A stretch of DNA of 64,000 bases, taken from Agroathelia rolfsii (Eukaryota > Basidiomycota > Agaricomycetes > Amylocorticiales > Amylocorticiaceae). The notes below the pieces were generated by a model. It saw only the letters and a list, made by a program, of their open reading frames with translations. It made no database searches and was not told the origin of the DNA. The number at the start of each line of letters is the position of its first letter. Position 1 is the first letter of the stretch. Of the stretch, positions 23,001 to 35,558 are shown one piece after another. The translations under genes and the position numbers were made by a program. The stretch covers positions 1,364,001 to 1,428,000 of the forward strand of contig JABRWF010000001.1 in the NCBI GenBank assembly GCA_018343915.1, in the 5' to 3' direction.

Positions 23001-26000
23001 CAACCTTATCATGTCTATAATCAATTCCGCTATTACGATGTATGGGGCAAGCCAGACGAGCAAAGAAGTATCCGACGAATCCGTTTCATCGACGGCGCCT
23101 ACAAAAAGTGTTCGGACCAAGTCCAGGCCGTCATTAGCAAGTGCCGGACGTTCCTCTCAGCCGCTTGGGAAGGCAATAGCCATAACTTCTAAGGAGCAGG
23201 TAAGAAATGATGCAACAGTTACACACATGTGTTGATCCTCTTCTCAGCTCAGCGCCGAATTCGATGGCTTCCGACTCATCTTGATTGGTGACATGCACGA
23301 GCAACCCATGCTTCATCTGACAGTTAGACCCTTTTCTGTGCACGTGAAAGACTGGTCGCGCGAGGTAAAGCAAATTGACATTGTGAGTGACAACGATTAA
23401 TCTGGCCTTCTTTAAGCTTCATGCCGCAACGACATTGGGAGTTCATGTAAACTACTGGAACTTGGCAAACTCGCATTGGGAACCACGTGAATGATTATTT
23501 CCTTTTTTTTTGACTGCTTAATCTTACCATGACTCAGTAATGGATCCTTGGGAATTCTCCGCAACGGTATGCTTTTAACTCATGAAGGGTATTTTCAAGG
23601 TTTCCTAATCAATTTAGGCTTCAAAATCTGGCTCTTCTGAGGAGCTTAAGATCATGCTGTCTTCCACCGATCGTCTCGACTTGAACGTTAGCACGACATT
23701 CGTTGAGCTTCTTCTTTCCACTCTGAATCACCTCGGGCAAAATCATGAACATGTCCTACAACGGGCTCGTGGTAGTGTCGCACCATATAGGATCAGGAAT
23801 CATACTGGTACAGCAATAGTCGTCTGGACAGACTATGATGGGAGTAGTAGTGTCAGGGAGAACTCGTCTGTTCAGATCAATCATGGAATGACGGCCGATT
23901 GGAGGTTTGATGATTGGAAGACGATGCGTGAGGTTTGTGACACTATTCTCTGGACTTCAGATACCTGATCTTTTTGATAGCACATGTCCTCCGAAAGGCA
24001 TAATATTGGTATCCAGTTTGCGGGAAAATCTTGGGAGCCAGTACGAAGTGTTCCTGTCGATAGAGAAGGCGAATATACATTTTCTCTACGGCCAAAGACG
24101 GAGAAACTGGCCGATCGAGTTGTATGCGAAGTGACGGTTGAAGACAACATCAAGATCATTACCATTCGTTCCACGTACAAAATTGAGAATCAGACCCTTT
24201 ATCCTCTCGAACTGACTTTGGTCAACAAAACGGGACAGCCTACTTATTCGATGGAAAAAATTGGTAAGCACAAGCGCGTCCGTGTTGTGAGCAAATCTCA
24301 TTGTCTTTAGCACCCGGCCAGGAGTATGCGCTGCCTTTGGAGGCAGTAACAAAGAGCAACGTCAGAATCCAGCCTGATAGTAAGCTTAAGCGTTTGTTAC
24401 CTCTCGGCTCTATTTTAACTGTTGCATGTAGGAGGGTTCGGCTACAAATGGTGCTCTGCGATTAGATGGGAAGACCTCATTTCACGAAAGGCTTTCACCA
24501 TCAATTGTCCTCATGCTGACCCGAACGAGGCCGACTTCCGGTTCCAGGCGTGGGCTCTCACGGATGGTGCAGAAACTCCTCTCAAGTAAGTAGTTGATTA
24601 TATACTTGCTGATTTCCCTACGTATAACTCCATCGTTAGAAAACTGCCCAAAATCAATCTCAAGTTACGCGCGCCAATAGAAATAGAAAACTTGCTTCCT
24701 TACAACATCCAGTATCGAATCTACGACAAAAACACGAACCAAAACTGGAAGAGTTATCTGCGTAAAGGAGGTGTAATGCCAGTTCATTCAGTTGAGCTCG
24801 GACACTTGGTCCTTCTCAACATCGAAATTCAAGACACTGGTAGGTCATCATTCAGGTAACGTTGAATGCACTTCCAAACATGATTTTTGCTAGTGTTCAA
24901 ACCAAGTGACTTTTCAATTATCAACACGGACGGACATGCGGACTTCGACATTGAGAAACGTATTTCTCTGAAAGATCAAGCTGGCCGCACTCTCGATTTG
25001 CGACTCAACTACGTGTATGCGCTGCTATGACATAATTTCAATACTGCATTGATAACTTCTTTTTAGACGCTACCCTAACTCGGGAGGTGCATTCCGGGTC
25101 CAAGTGTATAGTCCATATCTGGTCGTGAACAAAACGGGCCTATCTCTAGGAATAAGGGCAGCTCGATCTTCACGCCAGCCTCAGGATGTTGCGGGTGATA
25201 CTAGACCAGGTTGGTTAACTGGCCTGGATATTATTTGACCTACACTCATTAGTCTTACCAGAAATCATGTCTCAAACAATACCATTCAGTTAGTTATATC
25301 CCTAGATGTACCAAAGGCATTTACTAATATTAAAGCAGTGCTATCTCACGTTCAAGATCGGGGGAATGAATTCTCTTTCCGCCTAGGCAATTCGTCTTGG
25401 TCAAGAGTTCGTACTAAGTGAACTTATCCGATGTATAAAATGCTTACATATTTACAGGCCCTCAGCTTGGAAGCGCCGTCAGCTGAAACCGCCTTATCAC
25501 TTCCTTTGCCAAACCAGAGCCAGAAGACTCAGGAAATCCAAATTGGTGTAGCCTGGGTGGAAGGGCAGGGCAAGTACAAGCTTACTAAGGTTATCACTAT
25601 TACGCCTCGTTTCCTAGTCAGAAACAACCTTGCGGAGCCTATATTATTCAGGGAGCACGGCGTTCCACCATCAGACCGCCCTGCGCTAGAGGCCGGAGAA
25701 CGTCGCGCCTTGTTATCGACACGTTCCGATTATGACAAGCTCCTGACGATGGCGTTCCCTGGACTGAATGCAGAATGGTAATCGTCATTGCTGTCTGATG
25801 TCATTCCTTCGCTTTGATGAGCTGATGCGATCTCAATAACCAAGGTCGACGCCCATCAATATCGAGGATATCGGCCCTGTTCATTTCAGGCTCAAACACC
25901 CGCGGGATGGCATAGACCACATCATCCGTGCTGACATACTGCTCGACAGTTCAACCATATTCATTACGCTTTCAGCGTCGGAGGGATCGCCATTTAGTTT

Positions 26001-27624
26001 AGAGAATGACAGTGATTACGATATTTCGTTCTCACAAACTGTAAGCCCCCTATATCGGCATGCGTTGCCCTATTAAGCTAAGTATTCATTTTATGATTTC
26101 AGGCTGGGGAGAGTGAGGGATCCAGCCGCCCCCAGACGGTGTATAGACTACCTAAGAAATCACAAACGGATTATGTTTGGGATCATCCCGCCTCGACAGA
26201 AAAGAAGATCCAGCTCGTGATCTTTGGTGCGCGGCGTACCGTCGACATCAAGGAGATCGGTGATCTTGTTCCGTTCAAGTTCAACGTTAGTGGTATGACG
26301 TATTCATTTTCAACTTATATCACTGAAAACTACAATAGGACGGGCAACGCATGCGTGCGGTATCCCTGGATGTGCGCGCCGACGGACCGAAGCAGGTACT
26401 ACACATCAGCAACTACAATGCACAAAAGAGCTTGTACAAGCCTAAGGCCCGCAGCACGCTCACGCGCGCCGATACGATTAGCAATGCAGACTCATTTGAA
26501 GCCGTTACGAGGGATATCGGGCCCAGCCTGTCGTTCGAGACGGACTTCGCTGGTATCGGCTTGTCGTTGATGAATCGCAAACTGCTCGAGGTCATCTATC
26601 TCTCTGTCGATCGGCTCAAGTTGGAGTATACGACCAGTGAGGTGGCGCAGTCGGTGAACCTGTCCCTGGGCTCGTTGCAAATCGATAATCAGCTGCATGA
26701 TGCGATATTCCCAGTCATTCTACAGCCAACGCCGTTGCCAAAGGATTCAAATGGAGGTGTGGCTGCACTGCCGACGGTGCAGACGTCTGTGATTTGGTTG
26801 AATGATCAAGGTAAGTAGAGGGATTGTCCAGATATGATAGTTCCATAATAACGTATGCATGATTAGAGCATGGCGTGCTGTTCATCAAGTACTGCTCTAT
26901 CCTCTTGCAAGCACTGACGATCGAAGTCGACGAAGATCTCTTGTTCACTATCTATGATCTCACCAAGATCAAGGGTATCTCGTGGGAGGACGAAAAACAA
27001 GAGTGCGTGCTTGTTGAAGTATACCATGAGCCCAAACTTGACAGTTTCCCCTCTAGTATCCTCATTGCGGAACCAGACGCGATCCCTGATCCACGACCCA
27101 AAGACGCGGGCCAGAGCTTGTACTTTGAGGTGTTGGAGCTACAGCCGATCAGGCTCTCTGCATCGTTCATGCGCACGGAACGTGTGAGCAGCGATGAAAA
27201 GTGCGTTCCCTGTCATCATTGGATCATGAACGTCATCACTGATACCGACCTCCTCTCTCTCTTTCTCTCTCTCCTTCGCAAACCAACAGGCTGAGCATCC
27301 GCAACCCGGTCGCAGTCGTCCTCAATGCGCTGACAATGACAGTGGGCAACATCAACGACGCGCCGCTGGAACTAAACGCACTCGCGATCAAGGACATTCG
27401 CCTGACGATGCCAGTCTTGCAGGAACGCATTACCCATCATTATCGCCAAGAGGTCCTCCGTCAGCTGTACCGTATCCTTGGCTCGGCAGACTTTATCGGA
27501 AATCCTGTGGGATTGTTCAATAATGTTGCGTCGGGCGTGACGGGCCTGTTCTATGAGCCATATCAGGTATGGGCTCGGTTATCATGTACGGGGTTGTATA
27601 GAAGGAAGTTTGATCATAATGTTT

Positions 27625-27658
<34 letters not shown>

Positions 27659-28796
27659 TAAAGGGCGTGGTGATGCACGGAAACCGCGAGCTCGGTGCCG
27701 GAATTGCCAAGGGCGCGGCGAGCTTCGTGAAGAAAACCGTGTTTGGGATCTCGGACAGCTTCACGAAGGTGACGAGCAGTGTCGGCAAGGGGCTTTCGTC
27801 TGCCACGTTCGACTCGGAGTACCAGTCGCGTCGTCGGCTTGCGCAGCGCAGGAATCGGCCGAGACATGTGTTGTACGGTGTTACCTCTGGAGGCGAGGCG
27901 TTCGTGAACAGTGTGGGAAGTGCGATGGAAGGTGTTGTGGTGGGTTTTCCTTGCTTATAGAGGATGGTTGGGGTAGGGTTGATAGATATTCTTGTGATTT
28001 CCATAGATGAAGCCCCTCGAAGGCGCAGAGACTGGTGGTGCTGTCGGATTCTTCAAGGGTATGGGAAAGGGTCTCGTAGGGTATGTTCTCTCTCTAAGGT
28101 TTAGGGCCTCGTTACTGACGTTCTCTATAGTGCTGTGACGAAGCCGATGGTAGGTGTATTTGATCTAGCCTCAAACGTCGCGGAAGGTGTGCGTAACACA
28201 ACGACGGTGTTTGATAACCCTGAGCGTGATCGCGTGAGGATTGTAAGTGGTTATCATCCAAGTTTTGTTCGGCAGGGGGCTAAACTGTCTCTAGCCTCGA
28301 CTTGTTCCAGCTGATGGGGTACTGCGCGTAAGTAGTTTCCAGCTATGGCACATATATCCAGTTCTAATGATAATTGCTAGCCTTACTCTTCTCGAGAAGC
28401 CCAAGGCCAGTATTGGATGATGGACCTCGATAATGGCGCATATCGCAATGAGGCTTATGTTGCGCATATAAGTATGTTGTCCTTTTTCGGAAATGCTAAT
28501 TTTCTCATTATCTATTGCCCCTGCTAGACATACCAGGTGGTGATAATGTCGTGCTGCTAACCACGACGCGCGTGCTAGCATTTTCCTCGAAGCAACTCCG
28601 GCTTATATGGGACCTGCCACTCACCGGTGTGAAGGGTGTCACGGTGGAGGACACCGGCATTCGGTTTACGCACAAAGCAGGCAGGGAGTTTGATCGATTT
28701 GTGGGGATACCCGATAAGCAGATGCAGTCGTGGTTCTTTAACCAGATCGCTAGTGTGGTGAAGACATTTAATGCGAATCGACGGATGGATGGATGA
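17041..28796 (+). CDS. VPS13: VPS13 bridge-like lipid-transfer protein
   Basis: Very long chorein-family protein that forms a hydrophobic channel for bulk lipid transfer at membrane contact sites. It is spread over many short exons across 11.8 kb, for roughly 3,100 residues, close to yeast Vps13. The first exon (17041-17079) encodes MWWLDPGKEVLNI, and the second continues with the chorein core FNRILAPYIENLDMNQVNYGIGQGQLTLRNLRLKRGALDKF. Further blocks include FTLSLHWMNLGNQPVQILIEDVYLL, the VAB/SHR-binding part around 24900-25150 (YPNSGGAFRVQVYSPYLVVNKTG), and the C-terminal ATG2-like helices (VMHGNRELGAGIAKGAASF, SRRRLAQRRNRPRHVLYG, GFFKGMGKGLVGAVTKP). A PH-like end finishes at 28796. The start was chosen because only this ATG joins the conserved N-terminus. 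One intron holds a run of 29 T. Confidence 0.95.
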
Positions 28797-29561
28797 AAGG
28801 GGGGAAGGGCTGTTTTGTACTAGCACAATTAGAGACGAGGTACGAGTGCATAGTTAGTCACATGCAGTGTTGTTGTCAAGACTTGTTGTTTGTATTGTAG
28901 TAATTAAACGTTGGATTGTATTCTTTTTCTATTGTGTGTCTTGATTGACTGATGCGTTGATGACGGAATGGAGAAGAAGCGGCGCGAAAACGAATCAGGC
29001 ACTGGAAAGCGACGGATCAGAAGCAGAGGAAGCGAAGAAAAGGCATATTATCCGGGGCTTCTAGTGCCAGAAGCCGTGTGGTTGCACCGGTCGTTGCGAG
29101 CATGACTTGTAATCACGGTTATAAGAAAAACACTGGCAGGTACTCTATATTGATCTAGTATCTAGTCCATTACAACTACCATAAATTATTCCATTCAGAT
29201 GAAATGAAGACAAAAAATTTACAGACTTATCTAGACAGATCAGTCAACTAGTATTATTATATTACCGCCTTGTTAAAGTAGAGGGCGAAGGGTGCTGTGT
29301 TTCAGCATTACGATTCTCCCATCCCTTCTCTCTCTACAGGCGGATATTTCTCGCCCGCTTCTCTAGACTGTACTGATACTGATATGATGCATGGATATTC
29401 TTGTGTACAACAATCACCTCTCGCTTGTGGGTCTCGGTTTGAACTTTTGTTCCTCTCTCTCTTACTCTGACCTCGGTCACTTTTCCCTACTCACTAATAC
29501 TGTCATTCCTTTTACCCCTCACACTCGTTTTTTTTCCATCATAATCACAATACTCCTGTAA
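28797..29561. other. Intergenic region between VPS13 and the DENN gene
   Basis: 3' flank of VPS13 followed by a CT-rich leader (TCTCTCTCTTACTCTGACC at about 29455-29475, then a T run) before the DENN-protein ATG. No gene is seen. Confidence 0.4.
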
Positions 29562-32500
29562 ATGCCAGCAGCAGCAGAGGCATTCTCCTCTGACCGGCTC
29601 AGGCCACAGGCGAGTAGTTCAACCATAGGCATGGACGACGCCTCGCAGCCTTCGAGCAGGCCGGTCTCAATAGGCAGCGAGTCTGGCGTGGCGGGCGATG
29701 GTGGCGCAGGTGGCGTGGGTGCGGTTATCAGCCACAGTCGCAGTATGCGCTTGCATGGTAGCAGCCCGACGACAAGTGCCAATCTTGGCCCCAAAAGCTC
29801 GCTCAGGTCTAGCCGGGCAGCCATGTCGACCATGGGCGATATTCCCGAGCTCAACGTCACTCCTGACGACGACGGCATAGACCAGGATACTTCCCTCCCA
29901 GACCACAACACACAACCCAACCAGGACGGCCCGCCAATTTCGAGGTCTGACAAGGTTTGTGATGACTTCTTGATCCTCTTGACGGCCCTGGATGCGCTAC
30001 CCTCCCTCCCTGTGCAGCAGCAGCGGCATCTATCTCGTCGTCAAGACCATAGCTGACCCGTCTCTGATATCTTTTTTATTACAAAAAATTACACAGGCAA
30101 GCAGGCTACTCGGTATCAAGCACGAACCCAGTATGGAGCCCATCCCAGCTCGCAACTCGCTCATGTCCACCAGAGACGCAGGCTCATCTACGGCACCCTC
30201 GCTTCCCCTCGCATCACTCTATGTCGTCTCTGGCTTGCCCAAGAACCCACATACCTGGACGCTCGCCGATCCAGATGCAGTCTTGGGACTCAGTCACTCT
30301 GACGGCGCCGTCAACAGGTGGTGGAGGCCAGAAGTGCTTGGTAGCACCGTCAGCCCCGGCGTGGGCGGCACCACCAAGAAAAAAAAGAGACGGGGTGATA
30401 CAGACGCGGCCAAGGGGGCCGGTGCACTATCCAAGCAAGAAGTAGGCAAGATGCTGTCCAAGGCCTTGAAGGTAATGTTCTATATGCATACATTCACGTT
30501 TTTCGCGCAGTATCTCAATACACTTTGCTCCACCAGCTTTCCTTCACCCGTGAAGTCGAAATCGTTGCGTCCACGCTCCAGCCAGCGTCGACAATCCACA
30601 CATTCACCTTTAACCTCCCCGCACCGAATACACCGCTCACACAGGCACCATCGACCAGCGATCTGTTACGAAGCTCCGTCTTCACTGCTTCAGACAACCG
30701 CGGCTCCGTTGCAACACTGCATCAATACCCTTATTCGGAGGAACCAGCCCGCCCATCAAGCGCTTACCTTGGCCCCACTCTCGGCCTCTTCCCTCCGGGC
30801 CACACGAGCACCAGCTTTGGCGGTGTCAGCGGTTCAGGGTCGGCTTCTTCTCCCGCAAACAATCAGGTTACGTACCATGGCGTCTGCCTCACCGTCTGGT
30901 CGCACGCCGATGCGGAACGCAGCGCAGCCATCCGCCGCACGCTCGAGAACAGTCGCGAACGCAACCGCAAAGAGTCGGCGCAGAGCCTTGTGTCTGCGTC
31001 CGCCAGGCTGAAGAGCATGGCCTCCGCTGCAGGCGAAGGCGGGAGCCATGCACGGCGCCCGTCCCGCAAAAGCAACAAGAGCGTCCCCTGGCATACGGAC
31101 GCTGAAACGGATGCAGAGACTGAGGCGGCGTTGAGTGAGAGCGAGTATGAAATGGGAGGCAATACACACGGTCCAGGCGAGAGCACGCTGTTCCTGCCGG
31201 GCGATACAGTGTTTTGGCTGCCTTATGCGCTAAGTGAGTATTCATCGCTTCACCTTTTTTCCCGGTATATGCTCTTAGGCGAATGTGCTAATGCTATGCC
31301 CTCTTTGACAGCTCTCGTGTCGCGTCACCCGATCTATGATCTCATGCGGGACTACCTGACGCTCTCATGGGCCCGGTTTAGCAAGGACGTGCAGGCGCAC
31401 ACGCTACAGATATCCAAGATCCTCTCTGCCCCAGCACCGCGTCCAGGCGACCTTGTCAAGCTGGATGCCAGCACTGGTGGCTCTGCTGCTGCCGAACAGA
31501 GCCTAGAAGTTGTCGCGCGTTTCCCTGGCGGACTCGATTTCGGTAAGGGATTAGTAGACATCAACTTTACGATGTGGCCGTTGTTCAAATGCTTGAACAT
31601 CGATAACATTTTGACCATTTGCGAGGTGTGTACTGTCGTCGCTGGCATCTGTATTCTTTAAGGTGCTCATGGATCTTCCATGATGTCTAGATCGCACTCG
31701 CGCCAACTGGACGCGTCTTATTCTTCTCGCGTCATCCGGCGTTGCTCGGCGTAAGTGTTCTCGATGTTTCGTTCGCGTAGATGTTATGAATGACGAAAAT
31801 GTTGGATGTATGCGCTTGTTTCAGATTGCTGTGTCGACGATCAAGTATCTCGTCGAGCTCCGTGGATGGAACGGAATCGCCCTTCCCGCTGTACATTCTC
31901 GCGACGCCAAGATTTATGCCGACGATCCAGGAGTGAGTGCATCGCCCCTTGTTCCTTAATCTTCAAAGCACCCGTTTACCTAATAGTTTCTCTTTCGACA
32001 CTGTACCTTATAGCCTTGGATTATGGGTCTCGCCACTGAAGCACGGTACAGCATCAGGCCTCCGTCTGAGGTTTGCGTGGTCGATCTTGATATCAACTAT
32101 CTGTGCGTTCTTCATTGCTCCCGAAAGCTTTTGGGTTTTCTTTTTTGCTCATTTTTGTGTGTCGAACACCTGCAGGAACTGTGCATCACCGCCCCCTGGT
32201 GCCGTCTCCGTCAAGCAACAGCGCGAGAAGTTTAGGCAAAAGTTGTTGGCCGCGTTCGAGCCGGACTATCATCCCGATCACTGTGTGCCTGTGTACGTCT
32301 GGATTTTGCTATCCTTTCTCAGGCTCAGACACTAAGTAGATATGTGTTTTCATGATGACATACAGCGAGTTCAAGGAGGCTTTCCCAGCTGGCCGTTTCC
32401 GTCCGCTCTGCAAGATTCAGGCTAAGCGTGGTGCGTCGAATGCTGCTGTCGCAGATGGCATCAAGGCGCCCGATTGGTGGCACTCGACGAGGATCATCCA

Positions 32501-34476
32501 GGCGTTCGATAGTGTATTGCAGGACAAGGTGTGTTTCAATATTTTCCTTTTGCCCCTCTCGTTAGTTAACACACGAGCTCACCGTGGTCACCACAGTTCA
32601 AGAAACCTTCGTTCCTCAAGCGTATCAGCAGCTTCGGCTCCGCGCCCCGCACACCCAAGCTCACCCAGGCCGAGATGCACATCCAACTGTCGATCCGCAA
32701 GCGTGCCACGGCGTTTGTCGACGCACGCGACGAGCTGGAGACGAAGATAGGGCGCCTGTCGCGCAGGCTCAATTTCCTCATGACCGAGAGCGATCTCTGG
32801 CGCGACAAGTTCGTCACGTTTGAGGCGTACGCGGAGAAGCTTAGCGCGGAAGCGACGCAGCTTAGGGTCAAGATCACCAAGGAGCAAAAGGAGACGAAAC
32901 GGATCTCGGGCATGTTTTTGGCGGAGAAGAGCAAGCTGGAGCAGCGTAAGTGTTTTGTTATCATCACCAATTTCTTACTTTCCCTTATCATTGTCATTTT
33001 CTCGTGATCTGTACGTATTCCTTCTAGAACTGCGCGAGAAAGAAAAAGAACAGAAAGAGGCCCATCTGGAGCTACAACGCATGCGTGAGAGCATGGAACG
33101 CATGGAAATCGAGCGCGAAGAGATGGTCCGCGAGGTGGAGGCGCAGATCGAGCGCGCGCTGGCCTCCATGGCCGTCGACGTCGACGAATCGGACTATGGA
33201 GGCGGCTCGCGGCCGAGTTCGCGTCTGTCCTCCCGTTCGGCGCCCAACCCGAGCCTGTCGCGCCGCGGGAGCGATGCTGCTTTGCGGTCGTTGTCAGGGC
33301 GTAATCTGCGCTCGTTCAGCACGGATTCGACGTTGGTGGAGTCGTTTTTGATGAAGGAGAAGGAGAGCGCTGAGGGTGTGATGCGTGCTGCCAGTGGCTC
33401 GGGTGCGACGGACACGATTGTCGAGGCGGACGAGGAGTCCGATCCACCTGTCAAGCCAAAGCCAAAGAGGTTCTCTGCTTCGCATATGCAGGGCACTGGG
33501 GTAGCACTTGATGGTATGTCCGCTGTCGATGCGGGCATCCACGAGAATAGCGAGACGATTGCCCAGAAGATGCTTGAGATTCAGCAAAAGGTTTGTTTGT
33601 TCCTGCTCCATCTGTACTTTATAAATGCGTTTCTTATGTACAACACCCTTTTTACAGCTGGAACATGCGCTCGACGTAGACAGCGACCACGATAACCGCC
33701 GCAGGCCTGAGTCGCGTGGTTCGAGCAGCCCTAGTGCGGGTAGTGACACGGACGCTGCGCCTCGGGCGGCCTCTCCCCGTCGTACCCGACGCACAAGCAA
33801 GTCGGTCCTCCCTCCAGGCTCGACCGGCCACAAGACCCACAAGGCGAAGAAAGGCAGCAGGTCGCGCCGCAGTATTGATTCTGCTCGTACAGCCAGTGCT
33901 GGCGGTGATGGTACACCAACGACATCAACCGTTTCTGACGAAGGTGCCAACACCCCTCAGTTCTATGAGGACAACCTGCCGAGCATTCCTTCTGAGCCTC
34001 GCACCCCTACAATACAAGAATATGAGATTCCGGTTGAAAGGCCCACTGCCCGGGGCTTGTCTGCGCTCCGGACGACGACAACGGTCGCTGCGAATGCTAT
34101 CGCGCGTGCCGAGTCGAGTAGTACGCCTGCTATGACGCCTACGACGCCTGCGCTGTCGCATGGCGGGACCAGTGTCACAACCGATGAGTCGGACACCGAT
34201 TTTATGAGCGCTTACTCCACTAGCCCCCGTGGCAGCATTCGTAGTAAGATGCGAGAGGAGGTGGATGACGGCGACGATGATGATGTGAACGATACCCTTA
34301 GTACGTTCCTCCCTGCCTCCAAGACTGCCACCCCTACCGCTCATCCGCCGAGGCGGCAGCGGATGGCAAGTTCTGCCACCGTGCAGGCTGCCCCAGGTGT
34401 GAACCACATACCGAGTCCGACGCTCAGTGAATCGACGGTGGCGTCTCATAATACCCTCCAATCTCCTGCTGTCTAA
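29562..34476 (+). CDS. DENN-domain protein (putative Rab exchange factor) with C-terminal coiled coil
   Basis: DENN domains usually act as nucleotide-exchange factors for Rab GTPases. After a disordered Ser/Pro-rich N-terminus, the uDENN part starts near 30200 (SLYVVSGLPKNPHTWTLADP). The cDENN core follows: YHGVCLTVWSHAD, then FWLPYALTLVSRHPIYDLM, then MWPLFKCLNIDNILTICEIALAPTGRVLFFSRHP and VELRGWNGIALPAV. A dDENN-like part lies around 32200-32530. Exons from 32600 to 33180 encode a long coiled coil (ARDELETKIGRLSRRLNFL; QKEAHLELQRMRESMERME). The C-terminal third is Ser/Thr/Pro-rich and disordered, ending LQSPAV. Exon joins checked at the first introns are in phase. The Rab substrate is unknown. 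Confidence 0.85.
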
Positions 34477-35558
34477 TCCGCTTTTCTTTTACCCCTTTCA
34501 CACCTCATTTTTTTTTTTTTTACTTTGCTTTGTCGCCTTATGTTTTCCTTTACCACTATCGTCTTTGCACTTTTGTCCCATCTTCTTTTCAATACTATCT
34601 GCGGCCATTGCGTTAGCACCAATACCTAGGCCCTTTTGCGCCAAGTATGGATGTGCATTGTTGCTCAATCGCTTGCTATTTCCCACCCCATCCCAATCCA
34701 CCCTCTTTGACCTACCGCTACTTCCTTGTATTTCTCTTTTACCCCTTTTTTCTCGTAATTGCTGTCGGTCTGATTCACATGTGGATACACCTCTCTTTAT
34801 CTTATTGTTCTCTCCATTATTGCACTGCCACTTTTACTTACTACTCTCCGCTGCCGTACATCTTCCTTGGTCATTTCAGCACTCCCCATTTGTCTATCCG
34901 GAACATGCAAACTATTAATTAGTAGAATTTGTATATAAAATATATTTGAATGAGCCATTTTTCTCTTCTCCCTTCAACATTATTATGATGCTAACGGTGT
35001 CAATGATATTTCCTACTATTTCGTCTGTGGCAGTATCACCATCACCTTGATCATTTCAAGTTCGTATACCCCGTTCACCGGCGTCTTCAGCCCCCTTTTT
35101 CCAATTTCCATGATGAATCTTAATTGTCCTTATTTCTGGTACCTTCTCGTTAAGGTTGAAGGAGGTGTTATTGATAATCACTTCCCAATTCAGATCTCTC
35201 CATGATTCTTTATCTATCGCCTGCAATCAGAGTCGGCGTCATGCTAGAAGGGTTTTCCACACGCAACAGGAACCGGTCCAACTTGTAGTACATGTACTAG
35301 TACTGGCATTGTGATCGGATGTAGATAGCGGCCATCCTAATGGATGGTTTACTAGTTTGATTTTCCGAATATTAAAAGACACATCAAAATGCCAGAATCC
35401 AGTATGCATATGGAAGAAGATAAATAAGCAAGGAAACAAAGAAATTGTCCATATCCGTGCAGTGTCGTCGTACAAATGAAAAAGAAAGAAAGAAGATTGT
35501 ATCGGATGCAGCGTTGTTTGGTATGAATTAATCAAGTATGCAGAAAGTCAATCCATCA
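34477..35558. other. Pyrimidine-rich convergent intergenic region
   Basis: About 1.1 kb between the 3' ends of the DENN gene (+) and the NIPA gene (-). It is strongly T/C-rich from 34490 to 34900. Long open frames there come from this composition and encode only Phe/Leu/Ser/Pro text. I see no gene or repeat boundary. Confidence 0.45.

Noticed and set aside
29085..29130. tRNA-like anticodon loop text (ACTTGTAATC)
   Set aside because: There is no matching acceptor stem and no T-arm downstream.
34427..34922. Long open frames rich in Phe, Leu, Ser and Pro
   Set aside because: They arise from the T/C-rich 3' region after the DENN gene; the first also overlaps the true C-terminal exon.
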